A stretch of 64,000 nucleotides of DNA, from contig NC_049980.1 of the NCBI RefSeq assembly GCF_000003815.2, forward strand, positions 22,951,249 through 23,015,248, given 5' to 3'. Below the pieces are notes generated by a model. The model did no database searches, was not told the DNA's origin, and saw only the letters and a list, made by a program, of their open reading frames with translations. Positions 1-11,591 of this stretch are shown in pieces. The first letter of the stretch is position 1. Each line of letters opens with the position of its first letter. The translations under genes were made by a program, and so were the position numbers. Source of the stretch: Branchiostoma floridae. Lineage: Eukaryota; Chordata; Leptocardii; Amphioxiformes; Branchiostomatidae.

Positions 1-649
1 AATAAATGTACCCACATCACAAGGAGCTTATACTTTTTTAAACTTACACCTAGTTATCGTACTGAAAATTGTTAATGACATTACATGAAGTCATTCAACA
101 ATTTTCAGTCATGATGAAAATTTTCTGAATGGAAGGTGTGATTATTGTCATTTTCTGAAAAATAGAAGCAAGCTCTGTTTTTACCTGGAGTCAATTCACA
201 ATACCAGTCCACTTTGGGGGATAATGTATTGTTAAGAGGATGTTCCATTTTTGCGCAGGGGTGATTTGGAACAGTCCAATGTTGCGTGGGAAGGGGTATG
301 GCTGAAATATGCTGTATTTGCTCTTAAGCAAATGTCGGCCTTTCTAGTTATTTATTATGTTTGGTTATAAGTTGTGATGGAGGCTCCATGGTGCTGAAAT
401 GCCTTCATTTCGCGTCATGTTTCTAAAGTGGTACAATGTCCGTTTACCTGCTGTATGTTTTGAAGATTTTATACTGAGAATTGATTATCTAATGTTCTTA
501 TAGCTATTTCAAGGCGCATGGGGATGTTTGCTTCAATTTGGGTTCTGTGCAAATATATGATTTTCCCGTTTATGTTTTTTTAGAATATTTAAAGGAAGTA
601 TTTTAAGGATGTTTCTACTGTTCTGCAGCTATTAAATTACTTCTTTCAG
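1..649. other. Intronic sequence upstream of first visible laminin A exon
   Basis: I find no exon here. It should be the intron before the first visible laminin A exon, which opens after an AG at 648-649. The only recognisable piece is an interspersed repeat at about 285-345 with the core GCAAATGTCGGCCTTTCTA, also seen near 31650 and 56400. Confidence 0.5.
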
Positions 650-2815
650 ATTGTTGATGATGGGAACTTTGTGGTTGAGGCACGGAATTCCAAACGGAGG
701 AGTGAAGACAAACAGAATCAAGCAACGGATCAGAAGAACAAGGTCGACAATGGTAAGGAATCCCAGCAATTGTTGGTGGTTCAGGCTTTCAGAACACTTG
801 TTTTCCAACTCAAGAGTTACTATCTATCGCAAGGCAGTGTAAAAATGCAATAGTAAGAGCAACTTCTTCTTCACTAAAGGATAGGATTCAAATTTGGTTA
901 TGTGCTTGTTTGTTTTGTGATAGTTTATCCATATAGGTTTTGAAAGCAGCTGTCGTCTTTCTTTAGTTGAGAAGTCAGGTCATAAGCAGTTCAATATAAT
1001 ATGCGAGTGTTTGCCTGCAAGTCTAAGTTTTGTTTTATCTGTGTCAGAACTGAAGCCCAGACTGGAGGCTGGTCGCCAGGCTACAGAAGCCATTCAGAAC
1101 GGGCTGAACAGTGGCAGGACTCTGCTCGCCGACATCACTAGGCAACTCGACAACCTGGGTAAGAGTCATCATCCTTCCTTTTTATTCAGTTGAAATTTAC
1201 TGCTTTTAATTCATGAATACTGGTTTACCATTCAAAGAATTTCGTGATCATTATTATTAATAGCAACACTGGCTTTTGCATGTAATTTTGTATATGATGT
1301 CACCATTATATGGATCAGCTCTGTGGATCTAGAGGGCAGGGTTTATGTACCATGTAAGGGGTTGCATTCAACATTTTGAATGGTGGTGTAAAGTCCATGG
1401 CTGTATGGCTATGTATGGAAGTTTCTGGCGTTAGCATCAGTTGTCAAACACACTTATCTAAAAGGTAGTGGTTGGTCAGTGTGCTGACTGATGACTGATG
1501 TGATGCTTGCTACTAGTCTACAGTACGGTCATATTTTCACAGCTTTTTTTGTAGCTAGTAGATAGAAGTTTTGTTGATATATCTCTACCTCTCTGTATCT
1601 TCAGAACTTACAGAATCAGTGGATCGGGCAAAGATGGAGAAAGCAGCAAACCGAGCCACACGGACAGATAGCACAGTGAATGACATCATCTCGGGCAAGT
1701 ACGCCGAGGACAACAACATGCGTGGGAACCTGAAGAGTGGTGAGTGCCAAGTCTCTTCTGTGATGGGAACCAGAATCATGTTCAACTTGGCTTTGAATTG
1801 TGTGAAGAACCAGTTTTGGGTTTGATGTGACTCATGGTAGTATGTACACCACAGTTTCAACACCTAGCTAGACCATTACACTGGTCTTGTATATTTACTT
1901 ACCATATAAAACGTTAATTGTATGTCCTAATTCTTATCTATACCTCTTCAGTCCTCCAACTGTGTGAAAGAAACACAAGCTGCAGCAAACTCACAGTGCT
2001 CATGTTGAGTAGATTCAACTGAGGCATTCATTTTACATGTAGGATGTTCCTTTGAACATGATTGTAATCTACATTATTGTTTGCTGCAGTGCAAGAGATG
2101 GAGAACTCTGTCGGAGTCAGCAGTGGTGGAGGGGGAACAGGCGACCTCAGCGGTGTCAGGGCCAACTGTGAGATTCAACTCATATTTTTCTATGCAATTT
2201 TAGCAGACTATGTGTTGCACTTTCAACTCTAAAATCAAAGAATTAGGCCTGTTACTTGAAGTACATGGCTCACCACCTGACTTGCAATGCATTACTATAC
2301 AAATTCACCAGCCATTAGATGACATAAGACATAAGATTAAATTTGTTTTTCCTGATCTTAGCTATTTGAAATGTGACCTCTGTCTTTTATTCACAACAAC
2401 CTTCACCCATGGACCCTGTTCAGACAAGGATTTGTGAATCAGAATTCACCCGGGCACAAGATTGATCCAATTTGATCCATCTCCTGATGTGGATTTGCCA
2501 GGTTGGGATTAACATCCCTTGGAGCCAGATTCAACGGTTCATACCAGGGTTTGCAAATCAGTATCAAGCCCATGCCTAGGTAAATGGGGTCTAAAAGGAT
2601 AGTTAAATCATCCTGCTCATCTACAACTGGTACTGAACACCCTCCCACTTTTCTGCCCAGTGAACACGGTCAGGGCCAGTCTCCAGCAGGTGACCAGCCT
2701 GCGGGCCGAGCTGAGCGCCAGGTTCACATCCATCAGCAGCTCCTTCAACCAGGTGACTGGGAACCTCCGGGCCATCCAGGAGATGGTCAGGAAGGCCAGG
2801 GCACAGGTCAACGAG
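650..2815 (+). CDS. Laminin A coiled-coil exons (domain II/I end)
   Basis: Five exons code for charged, Gln/Ala/Leu-rich helical sequence typical of the laminin long-arm coil. Pieces include NSKRRSEDKQNQATDQK, RQATEAIQNGL, MEKAANRATR and the last segment IQEMVRKARAQ just before LG1. Internal phases are all 1, passing to phase 0 at the LG1 border. The last exon can end at 2806 or 2815, both in frame; 2815 gives the same segment length as the paralogue and the better donor context. A Gly/Ser-rich stretch (GVSSGGGGTGDLSG) in exon 2090-2167 interrupts the coil. The minus-strand paralogue has a helical sequence of the same exon length there. Confidence 0.82.
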
Positions 2816-5800
2816 GTCAGAGCCAGTCTACTCTATTTCCAGCACAAAATCATGATGTTCCAGTATCTGACGTGTCTAAATTTTCACAGATTTCTTCAGG
2901 AACTGACACATTTCCAACACTTAAACTTGAAGACTGTCACAATAGAGGGTCAAAGCATAGTTTGTTTAGGGATAACTTTTGGCATGAACGGTGGTACAAA
3001 ATGTCAAGGAAAAATGAAAATACAATGCGTCACAAGAGCAGTTTATGACATACGTGACACATTGTTCATCTATTCAGCCTAGTGGCACATAGGACAGTAA
3101 GCTTTTTTGCTTCATGTATTGTAGGTTTTAACTTTTGTGTTGAAAAAAAAAACCTACCAGTTTCTATTGTCTATTTCAATATCAGTTGCATACATGTAAG
3201 TCATGAGGTAAAGAGATAAAATGTTTTTTGACCTTTCAGATTGGGATCCCGATGAACTTTGGCAGGCGGTCAAGTGGTGCTGGAGGCGGAACCACTGTAC
3301 AGCTCAACCAGCCCGCTATTCTTCAGCGATTGGCCAACCACAAGAACTACTTCACAATGTCCATGGAGATCAAACCTACACAACAAGATGGAACTATCCT
3401 CTTCCTGGGAGACCCTACAAATGTATTTTGAACACTTACTTTGCATGGTTATAATCATTGAATGTGCAATGCAAGTTTTAAAAGATTTGTCCAAAAAAAA
3501 AAGAAAAAAAAAAAGAGAGATGCGCCATGTTATTGTCATAAATAGGTTTCTTGTCAGTGAGTAGAAATCTAATGCAACTCAAATTACTAGGCAAATCAAT
3601 CTGTTTTGAAAATCTGTTACTCAGTCTTCTTCATCTCATTTGTTGAAGATAGTCTTTCAATATGTGATTTTGTGTTTAAAAAAGGCAAATGGAGGATTCT
3701 TTGCCCTGGAACTGATTGACGGCAGGGTTCGTGCCTCCACCAAACTCAGCAGTGCCAGCCCATTCTCTGTCGCCTCGAGGGGCCAGGTAGCCATGAACAG
3801 ATGGAGCTGGATCAATGTAGAAAGGTCAGGTCACATTTGATCTTAAGGTGAAATGTATCAATCTCTAAGCAGATCTTGGGATTGGAAAATCTAACAGCCT
3901 GGATCCAACAACTGTCTGTAAGTGTTGGCTCAGAGCATAAGAGGCTCAGGGCAGCCAGGAAATGTTACCATTTACACTCTACATGCCCTTGGTATTGAAT
4001 GGGTCTCACTAGCCCTGTCCTTGGTATTGAATGGGTCTCACTAGCCCTGTCCTTGGTACTGAATGGGTCTCATTATACCTGTCCTTGGCACCAAATGGCT
4101 CTCACTATCCCTGTCCTTGGTACTGAATGGGTCTCACTATACCTGTCCTTGGTACTGTATGGGTCTCACTATACCTGTCCTTGGTACTGTATGGGTCTCA
4201 CTATACCTGTCCTTGGTACCAAATGGGTCTCACTATCCCTGTCCTTTGTATCAAATGGGTCTCACTATACCTGTCCTTGGTACCAAATGGGTCTCACTAT
4301 CCCTGTCCTTGGTACTGAATGGGTCTCACTATTCCTGTCCTTGGTACTGTATGGTCTCACTATACCTGTCCTTGGTACCAAATGGGTCTCACTATCCCTG
4401 TCCTTGGTACTGATGCTGCCTGTACTAACTGTGCCTGTGCTGTTGTTGAACCATCAGGGTTGCTAACCGCATGGAGGTGACCGTGTCAGCAGACAGGGAG
4501 GAGACAACAGGCGGAACAGATGGCTCCAACTTCATCCTGTTGGACCTACCCGCAGGCTCAGGGCTGTATATGGGAGGGGTCCCCGCTGGATCCAATGTGA
4601 GTAAAGTTGTTCCTCTACTAGCGTTCTGCTGCCTACCCCGATGCCTGGGACCCCAGCAGCTGTATAATAAAATACTGGATACTACTGCTGCTGCTTTGAA
4701 TGAATTCTTCTTTGATGTCAACACAATATCAATTGTGATTATAGTCACAATTTTAATTAGAATTATGACTACAATTGCAGATGCTTTGCTAAAATGGCTT
4801 CTGTATGATAGCAGATACAATTGCAGATGCTTTACTAAAATGGCTTCTGTATGATAGCAGCTACCTTGTACTTATCAAAGCTTGTGTTATCTGAGGTAAA
4901 TATCCCAACAACTTTCACATCACAAGTTGTACTTGAGTTTTGAATCCTTTTCTGATTTGCATCTCATTTTTCTAGCTCCATGCAAGTCTGCGGGGAAATG
5001 GATTTTCAGGCAACATTGATGAGCTGAAATTTGGAGAAACTCCGTTAAGTCTTTGGAACTTCCAGGCAGCTGCTGGCATGTTGTCCCCTGGGACTCCTCC
5101 TGACAAGGAAAGGTGAGGTTTGCACAGTAAAGATTTGGTATCAAGTAAGGCAGTTGTGTCACATCAAATGGCTAATGGACATAAGATTGAGAGAGCAAGG
5201 GTTTGATCCCTGGTTTGATTCCTAGCTAGACATTGTGTCCAACTTTCCTCACACCACCCAGGTGTAAAAAGGTATACCTGACTTTGGTTGGGGAGGTACA
5301 TTGTAGAAGTAGACGGGTGGCCTTTCAATACTATCCCATAGACACAGGGTATCTTAACACACTGCCCCTATGGTCTCAAAAAGGCCATGGGGCTACCTTT
5401 ACCTCTAAGAACATTTACCGGTACTCAACATTCAGGTCCAGGCCCAGTTCAGGTCCAGAGAATCAGATCAGCATTCTGACCTGAACTTAGACCTGATCCT
5501 GTGTCTTTGTCACTTCTCAAAACATCCTTTGCAACATCAAGTTTATTTAGCATCACATACATACAATTCCTGCTGGATTTTGAGACAACAAAAGATGGTT
5601 ATGCAATACAAATTGTATGTGTGTGTGTGTACACTGTGTAATAGTCTAGTACACAATGTTGATTAACTGGTTCAGACATACATCTAATTCCAGGGGAGTC
5701 ACAACCACATTTGATGGCTTTTACTTTAATGGAGGATCGTACGGTTACACCAAACCTGATGCGACCAAAAATGTGGACATCTTCGGGACTGAGAAAAGAA

Positions 5801-8800
5801 TCCAGGTGTATGTCAAACCAGCAAGCGAGCAGGGACTCATCTTTTTCATCGGAGACAAGGTCAGGAACCAATCTTCTTCAGTCCTCCTCAATTAAGCTGA
5901 AGTATAAATTTGCTTTTTATTTAAGCTAAGGTGGCTTAGAGTAGTATAAGCTTCACATATTCAGCCAAGCACACCGGGTTACCCATAGTCTTTGCGATGA
6001 GCGTTTTGGTTTCTTTTATGTGTAGAAATTTGACACCTGGGGCTCATATCTGAAGACCTGTCATACGTAGAGCTGCTGAAATGAGAATTGTAATCCCTCA
6101 CAAGGTGTCTGAGCTGGGGCTTTAGAATCAGCAGGATGGCTTAAACCACTTCTGCCATGGGGAATATTCAGTCCATCCCTTCTGCTGGTTTTCTGTAAAA
6201 ACATGTTATTTCCACCACTGTTATTCTGTAATGATGCTGGGCAATGCAGACTTGATGATCACTTATACCTAAGCAAAATATGATTGTATAGTTTATAACT
6301 ATATATAATAAGTAATCATTATACAAATATCAAATGGACGTTATCAGTCTGAATAACTGAAAATAAACAAACTACATGTACATGACATATTCTACATCAT
6401 GATGTATGTACATCATATTGAGTACCTGGACATGTTATTCAAACTCAAACTGTAACAAAATGTATACTCAGATATTTTGACTCTGGCTTCTCTTTTGCAG
6501 TCCTACTTCATTGCTGTGGAGTTGATTGAAAACAGATTTGTGGCCAAGGTGAAGCTGGGTGATGGAACCACACCAATCATTGTACAGACGGACAAAACCC
6601 TGAAAGAACTGATGAAACAAGAATTCATCAATGTAGGAATTCTTATGTTGTATGCACTCATTTTTCACAAACGTTTACTGAACACAATCATTTGAATGGT
6701 TTTACTTCTTTAGAATACCATAATTAATATGTCAGCTGTAAGAACTTCCATTTTAATGTCTACAGATTATAAGGTTTATTCTGAACACAATCAACATATA
6801 GTAATTACCAGTCCATTAAGTCATTAAACAGTCCATTAAAGTACAATATGTTGGCACCCCCAAGGAACAAAGACATAGGAACAAAACTGTCACAATTAGC
6901 AACGTTTTCTGTTTTCAGCAGTGCACTCGTTTGGTCTTGTTTGGACTCGTTTGGGGTTGACAGACTAAATCTGGTAGCTGCATAAAATCTGCTGACAAAT
7001 CAGTCTTGCCACATAGATGTGTCTGCTGTATCTCTTGACTTTTCAGAATCAGAAATGTGATATTGAGATTATATGAAATGTAAAGTGGTTAAAAGATTTT
7101 TTTAAAATTCTAACACCTCATGTGTCAACCCAGGTCATGCTAACGTCCAACACAAGGTTGTGCCGTAGACAAGGAATCTCCAGTGGTCTGGCACTGTTCA
7201 TTGGTCGGGATCTCTACTGTGAGAAGATGACCGTCCCTGGAGGGTCTCGGGAGATCGGCAGCCAGGTGTACATGGGTGGCCTGCCAGATAACCTCTGGCC
7301 AGATGAGTATGTCTTTGACTCTATTACCTGCATGAAAACTGGATGTATATTGTGCTTTAGGTGTGTCTGAGTGCATGTCTGTGCATATATTTTGCTGTGT
7401 GTTTGTGTTTCCAGATATAAATGTTCAGCATAACTTTTCATTAGTGTTTATTGATGTTTCAACTCCCGTTTAACTGTCATAATTATATAAGAGAAGTCAA
7501 TGTCAATTTTGGCCCACCTAGTTGCTGTCCTTGATACTGCAGCAGAACTGTATGGCCTCCATTTTTAGGTGGCAGATGGCTTTTAATGTCAGGAAGAAGT
7601 GTTGTAGGTCTCCCAGGCTCTTTGATTTGGATTGAAACAACTTAAAGTTAAACATTATAAGTGATCACACTGCATTTCAAAATCTTTCCTCAGGTCACTT
7701 CTTGATGATCCGTTCGAATATATGTCGGGTTATTCAAGTTCTTAAAGTCTGTCGTATTATGCCTATCCTTGAATTATAGTTTTTCCCTTACTGGGTGAAT
7801 GTAGTTTTTCTTTCTTTACAAAATGATCCTGACATCTGTCCAGGTTATCCAAGAACTTTTACGAGGGCTGTGTGAAGAACCTGCAGGTGCAGCGCCAGGA
7901 CAAGCAGATCGAGGTGACCGGAGGAGTCATCGGAGGATGTCCAGCTCTGGTGGGTCTTAGTTAAAGTTTACATCCTTCCTGCACCAGATCGTGCATAGGG
8001 TGGCATTCCTCCACATGACTTTCAATCACTTCAGGAGTGCTGTGTGCTCTAAACTACCATGATATGGTATTCTTTCCTAAATAAAGTGGCTGCTAAGAAG
8101 ATAGAGAAAATGTATGCACCAAGTTTTTGGTCATAATGACTTGGCCAGGTGACTTGGTCAATGCACTGGTGAGTACCATTGACATAAATCCAGGTTTTCA
8201 TTGTATGTCGATGGACATTTCTTATACAACAATGTTGTATTTCATGATATATATGGCTCATTGCTGCTTTTGAACTTCATTTTCTAGGTCCATGAACTTC
8301 AGTTTTCAAATGCACAAACAAGTTTCCTGAGGATGGACTGGGTAAGGACAGGGACATACCAAAACTTTGTCGCCACATTTGCCTTCAAAACCACCACCCC
8401 CAATGGCCTGATGCTGTACGGGAAGGGAGATGGAGAGAAGAAAGTAAGTAAACTTGCTACTACATGTAGTAAATGACCCAAAAATGTCTTTTCATTTGGC
8501 ATTAGTATGTACCAGGATCAGCGCAGCTATATTTGGATATATAAAATTATTGATAAAAGATTTACAATTATCAGATGTATAATATTAATTGTACTAGGTA
8601 AATGAATGTTTTAGTGCCCTTCTGTATAACTATTTTTTGTGCATCTAATAACGAACATTTTAAATAACATGTATAATTTGTTCTTTAGTTATACTTGAAA
8701 AATATAATCGTTAATCATTGTGTTTGTTGTTAAAAGATCTTTGCCAGGCAATATGCAATTCTAATTTTGTGTAGTTATGTAGTTTGAATTACATTCTTTG

Positions 8801-10367
8801 TTTCATTGTCAGTCCTGGGCAGTCTCCATGAACAGGGGAAACATTATCTTTGCCATCTTTGGAGACCCGAACCGTGGCGCACATCGTGTTGTGAGCCAGA
8901 AGCAGTATAGTGATGGGAAGGAGCACTATGTGCGAGTCGCTAAAGTCGGCGAGGCGTAAGTAACTTTTAATTGTTGCAGATCAGATCAATTGACTACTGG
9001 CCTTGACTAATGTTATGCCATTGTAATATTATAGCTTACCCATGGAGTTGGTATTCAACAAACTTCATATTCCTAAGATGTTATACTACTATGTTATACT
9101 ACTATACAGATTATTTATCTAATACTAGTATGACCTCCAGTGGAAGTGGAAATTCTCAAGATTATTTGAAACAATCCCAAGATTCTGTGAAATGATTTTT
9201 TCAGACAATCTTAAAAATCATAAGATTGATTGAAAAAATCTCAAGATCTCCCAAAGTAAATCTTAAAATTAATGCAGTTATCAGAAATACGTGGTGAATG
9301 TTACCTAAAAAAACCACGTACGATCAAATTGCATGTACGGCGGGTTGCCATACGTCTGATCATTTTTGTTTGTTTTTAAAATGACATACATCAATCATAT
9401 CCTGACTATCCCAGCTTAACGATGTCAGTGGATGACATTGAGGAGCCCGGCAGCACCATGGAGAATGAAATTCTGCAGACCCCAGAGCTGCTGCTAGGGG
9501 GCCCCGCTCCTGACATGGACCAACTCACCCCAGGAAATGCCTGGCTGGTGGAAAACAACGACCACTTTGTGGGCTGCATCAAGCATCTTCTGGTCTCATA
9601 GTAAGTATTGGAACACTATTGATGTGTGTATATATGGCAAACATGGGTTAAACAAACTGTACCCACCTTCCTTGCTTTATTATCATGAAAAAAAGTATGA
9701 CAATTTAGTTTGAACACTAACTTCTAAAATTTATGCAGATTCAAAACTTGTTATCTACAAAATATCTGACTGTAAGTTCTTAAAGCTCATGTTAGGAAAC
9801 TTCACTTAAGTTCTTGTATTCTTTGATATATATGTACTCTGGTACAACTGATAAATGTAAAAAGTTAGACTTAATAGTTATTCCAAAGAGAGTTGTTGTG
9901 GCTGTGATTGTAGCATCCATGCCCAGGATTGTTTTACAAAAAGTACATTTTTCCTTTCAAAAGCTCATTCTATGATGATAAAAGAAGAACTTTATTGCAT
10001 GACAATTGTACATGGTACAAAGTATGGCAACAACTATTACATAAAGTACAAAATAGGGGTATAGGATAAAGCTTAACATCCTAGTTAACATAACAATATG
10101 GGCTAACATAATTCATTCATATAAATTTTAGTATCATAATGAACTAGGCTAATCATTAGCTTCAGTATTCTTTCTATAATAGCAAAGCAGTCCTTGATAT
10201 ATTTGGCTATTTTTGCATTATGGGAATTGATAAATGCCATACATTGTAGATTAGTGTAAATCAATTGTTACTTCTCTCATTGCAGTGATGACTTCAAAGG
10301 AGTGGTGGTGGACTTTGTGAACAACAAGGACCGCAAGGACGTCAGCTATGGTGCCTGTAATATCTGA
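650..10367 (+). CDS. Laminin alpha-like chain A, 3' part (coiled coil + LG1-LG3), partial 5'
   Basis: This is the C-terminal 774 residues of a laminin alpha-like chain, an extracellular basement-membrane subunit that trimerises through its coiled coil and binds receptors through LG domains. Seventeen exons: 650-752, 1048-1158, 1605-1739, 2090-2167, 2661-2815 (or 2806), 3240-3422, 3685-3824, 4458-4596, 4976-5112, 5694-5859, 6501-6632, 7134-7306, 7844-7949, 8288-8443, 8813-8955, 9415-9600, 10286-10367. All borders are AG/GT, phases join without a break, and the total is a multiple of three. Order: about 194 coiled-coil residues, then three LG domains, then TGA. Family alpha chains normally carry five LG domains; this one stops after LG3 with the ending YGACNI. 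The 5' end (short arm, rest of the coil) lies outside the window. The minus-strand gene at 45686-64000 matches it exon for exon. The exact alpha class is not determined. Confidence 0.88.
3240..5112 (+). CDS. Laminin A LG1 domain
   Basis: Exons 3240-3422, 3685-3824, 4458-4596 and 4976-5112 encode one laminin-G-like beta sandwich. It opens with IGIPMNFGRR and continues through KNYFTMSMEIKP, DGTILFLGDP, GGFFALELIDGRVR, MGGVPAGSN and GFSGNIDELKFGETPLSLWN. In typical laminin LG domains the position after FSG is a Cys that pairs with another near the end; here it is Asn, and no Cys follows. The paralogue has the same change (FTGNIDNLKIG). A 32-bp minisatellite sits in the intron between the second and third exons. 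Confidence 0.85.
3985..4413 (+). repeat. Minisatellite, about 13 copies of a 32-bp unit
   Basis: A tandem array with consensus unit GGTACTGAATGGGTCTCACT followed by ATACCTGTCCTT. It lies wholly within the laminin A LG1 intron 3825-4457. Most units are 32 bp and one is 31 bp (GTATGGTCTCAC near 4349). Because 32 is not a multiple of three, and the unit lacks stops, it yields long repetitive open frames in all three plus frames. These are not protein-coding. Confidence 0.95.
4771..4862. repeat. Two-copy 46-bp tandem repeat in laminin A intron
   Basis: ACAATTGCAGATGCTTTGCT and what follows to 4816 is repeated almost perfectly at 4817-4862. Each unit carries CAATTGCAG, which resembles a splice acceptor but leads into no supported exon. 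Confidence 0.9.
5150..5310 (+). repeat. tRNA-derived SINE-like remnant (tentative)
   Basis: A stretch with a pol III B-box-like GGTTTGATTCCTAG at about 5211, after an open-reading tRNA-like head, followed by CACCCAGGTGTAAAAAGG and a TTGGTTGGGGAGGTAC tail. This resembles the tRNA-head plus body layout of the clearer SINEs at 30025-30175 and 51625-51735. It is degraded; I cannot define ends. Confidence 0.35.
5694..7949 (+). CDS. Laminin A LG2 domain
   Basis: Exons 5694-5859, 6501-6632, 7134-7306 and 7844-7949 encode the second LG domain: TTTFDGFYFNGGSYGYT, VQVYVKPASEQGLIFFIGDK in slightly varied form, SYFIAVELIENRFVAKVKLG, and a C-terminal half with YMGGLPDNLWPDE and YEGCVKNLQVQ ending GGCPAL. 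Here the LG cysteines are present (GC in the EGCVKN motif and in GGCP). The paralogue has matching blocks YIGGLPPSLRPNE and YEGCVKNLHIQ. Extra cysteines occur in the segment RLCRRQ and LYCEK. Confidence 0.86.
8288..10367 (+). CDS. Laminin A LG3 domain and chain C-terminus
   Basis: Exons 8288-8443, 8813-8955, 9415-9600 and 10286-10367 encode the third LG domain: VHELQFSNAQTSFLRMDW, NGLMLYGKGDGEKK, SWAVSMNRGNIIFAIFGDP, DGKEHYVRVAKVGEAL, then WLVENNDHFVGCIKHLLVS and finally DVSYGACNI before TGA at 10365-10367. The Cys pair is FVGC and GAC. No linker or LG4 follows in the next kilobase, so the chain seems to end at LG3. This is the layout that proteolysis produces in vertebrate laminin-332 (family knowledge), but here it is encoded directly. 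Confidence 0.86.
9970..10220 (-). mobile_element. Probable LINE 3' end fragment
   Basis: Read on the minus strand this ends in GCAATAAAGTTCTTCTTTTA, a polyadenylation-like hexamer with a short repeat tail as in non-LTR elements. Upstream on the same strand is a frame with IAKYIKDCFAIIERIL-like residues broken by stops. It lies in the last laminin A intron. The 5' limit is uncertain. Confidence 0.35.
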
Positions 10368-11591
10368 TCCAATTCGAATGACAATAATGACAACTTCAAG
10401 TTTAGTTACAGGCCAAAAACAATATAGATAACACATAATTCTTCAGAATGTTCTTTGTAGCACAGTGAAGTGAAAACCTGCTCAAAGTTGTCATTTCTGC
10501 TTTATACTACAAAAAAGCTGTCATTTTAGCACACCACATCATTTCTACCAACAACCTGGTCTTACAAATCTAAGTCTATCTATTCTTTTCCACGAATGGC
10601 ATCAATGTTAACGTTTTGCAGTGACCAGCATGTATTTCAGTTTCCTTTCTGTGGGATTTTTGTGTCAAAATGTCCCTTCGATATGAAGTCAAAAATCATT
10701 TTAACTGTTACCTTTCAGAGTTGATATGGATCATATGTATGCCTGTTGCAAGTGACATTGTGGCAAAAAAATCAATAGCCCTCAATTCCTCAGTTACTTT
10801 GTCTTCTATTTGCAAAGGTCAATAAGTAGTGCAATTTTGCTCATTACATATTGAAAAAAATGTGTGTCATGGATAGCAAGGTTATTTAATATCTTGGTTT
10901 GATTTGGGTATTAATATTTCATTTGGTGCAGAAAATACTGGGAAGTATATATTATACAAATGTATATTAAGCAAATTATATTCCATCACTGCTTTGGTGG
11001 AATGACACATCAACTGAACTAAACATCAGCTGAACTGAGAATGTTTGCACTGCAACATACAACCAGCCCTGATACTGGACTGATGTGTTATATCATATTT
11101 TTCCAAACTCTTTCAAAACATTAAACCGTAAATCACAATCCAATAATTCAAACCAATCAAAATCACACAACTTTTTAAAATGTTTTTCTTTTTAAATCCT
11201 ATGTTACTAACTTGTTAAAAGATACTGTATGTCTTTTATTTGGTGCTATAGGTGGGTAAACTTTTCTTTGTCAGAGTTTATTTGTCCCTGTAGCAGGCTT
11301 ACTACATGCTGGTTTCCAATGATGTGTCAGTTCTCATTGAACATAGAACAGCATATGATAAATGAAAAAGCCATGAACACCCAAGCCTGCTAACTTAAAG
11401 GAGGATTTGGGTTTTTAAACTTTTGGGTTTTCCTGCAACAGGACCGGCACTCGTAATTTTGGCTAAGATGTGCATTTAAGAAAGGTTGCTGATGCTACAA
11501 TGAACTATCTTAACTCCAGCTGCTGTATACCCAAACCACCTCCTGACCAATCAATGTGAATGGTGATGACACTAAACATCTCTAGCATGTA
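10368..11591 (+). other. 3' UTR and flank of laminin A
   Basis: AT-rich sequence with no supported exon. It should begin with the laminin A 3' UTR. I could not point to one clear polyadenylation signal; ATTAAA-like and AATAAA-like strings are scattered. No LG4-like sequence was seen in any frame. Confidence 0.5.

Noticed and set aside
3999-4466. Long repetitive open frames (up to 155 codons) in three plus frames
   Set aside because: Products of the stop-free 32-bp minisatellite within a laminin intron; not coding.
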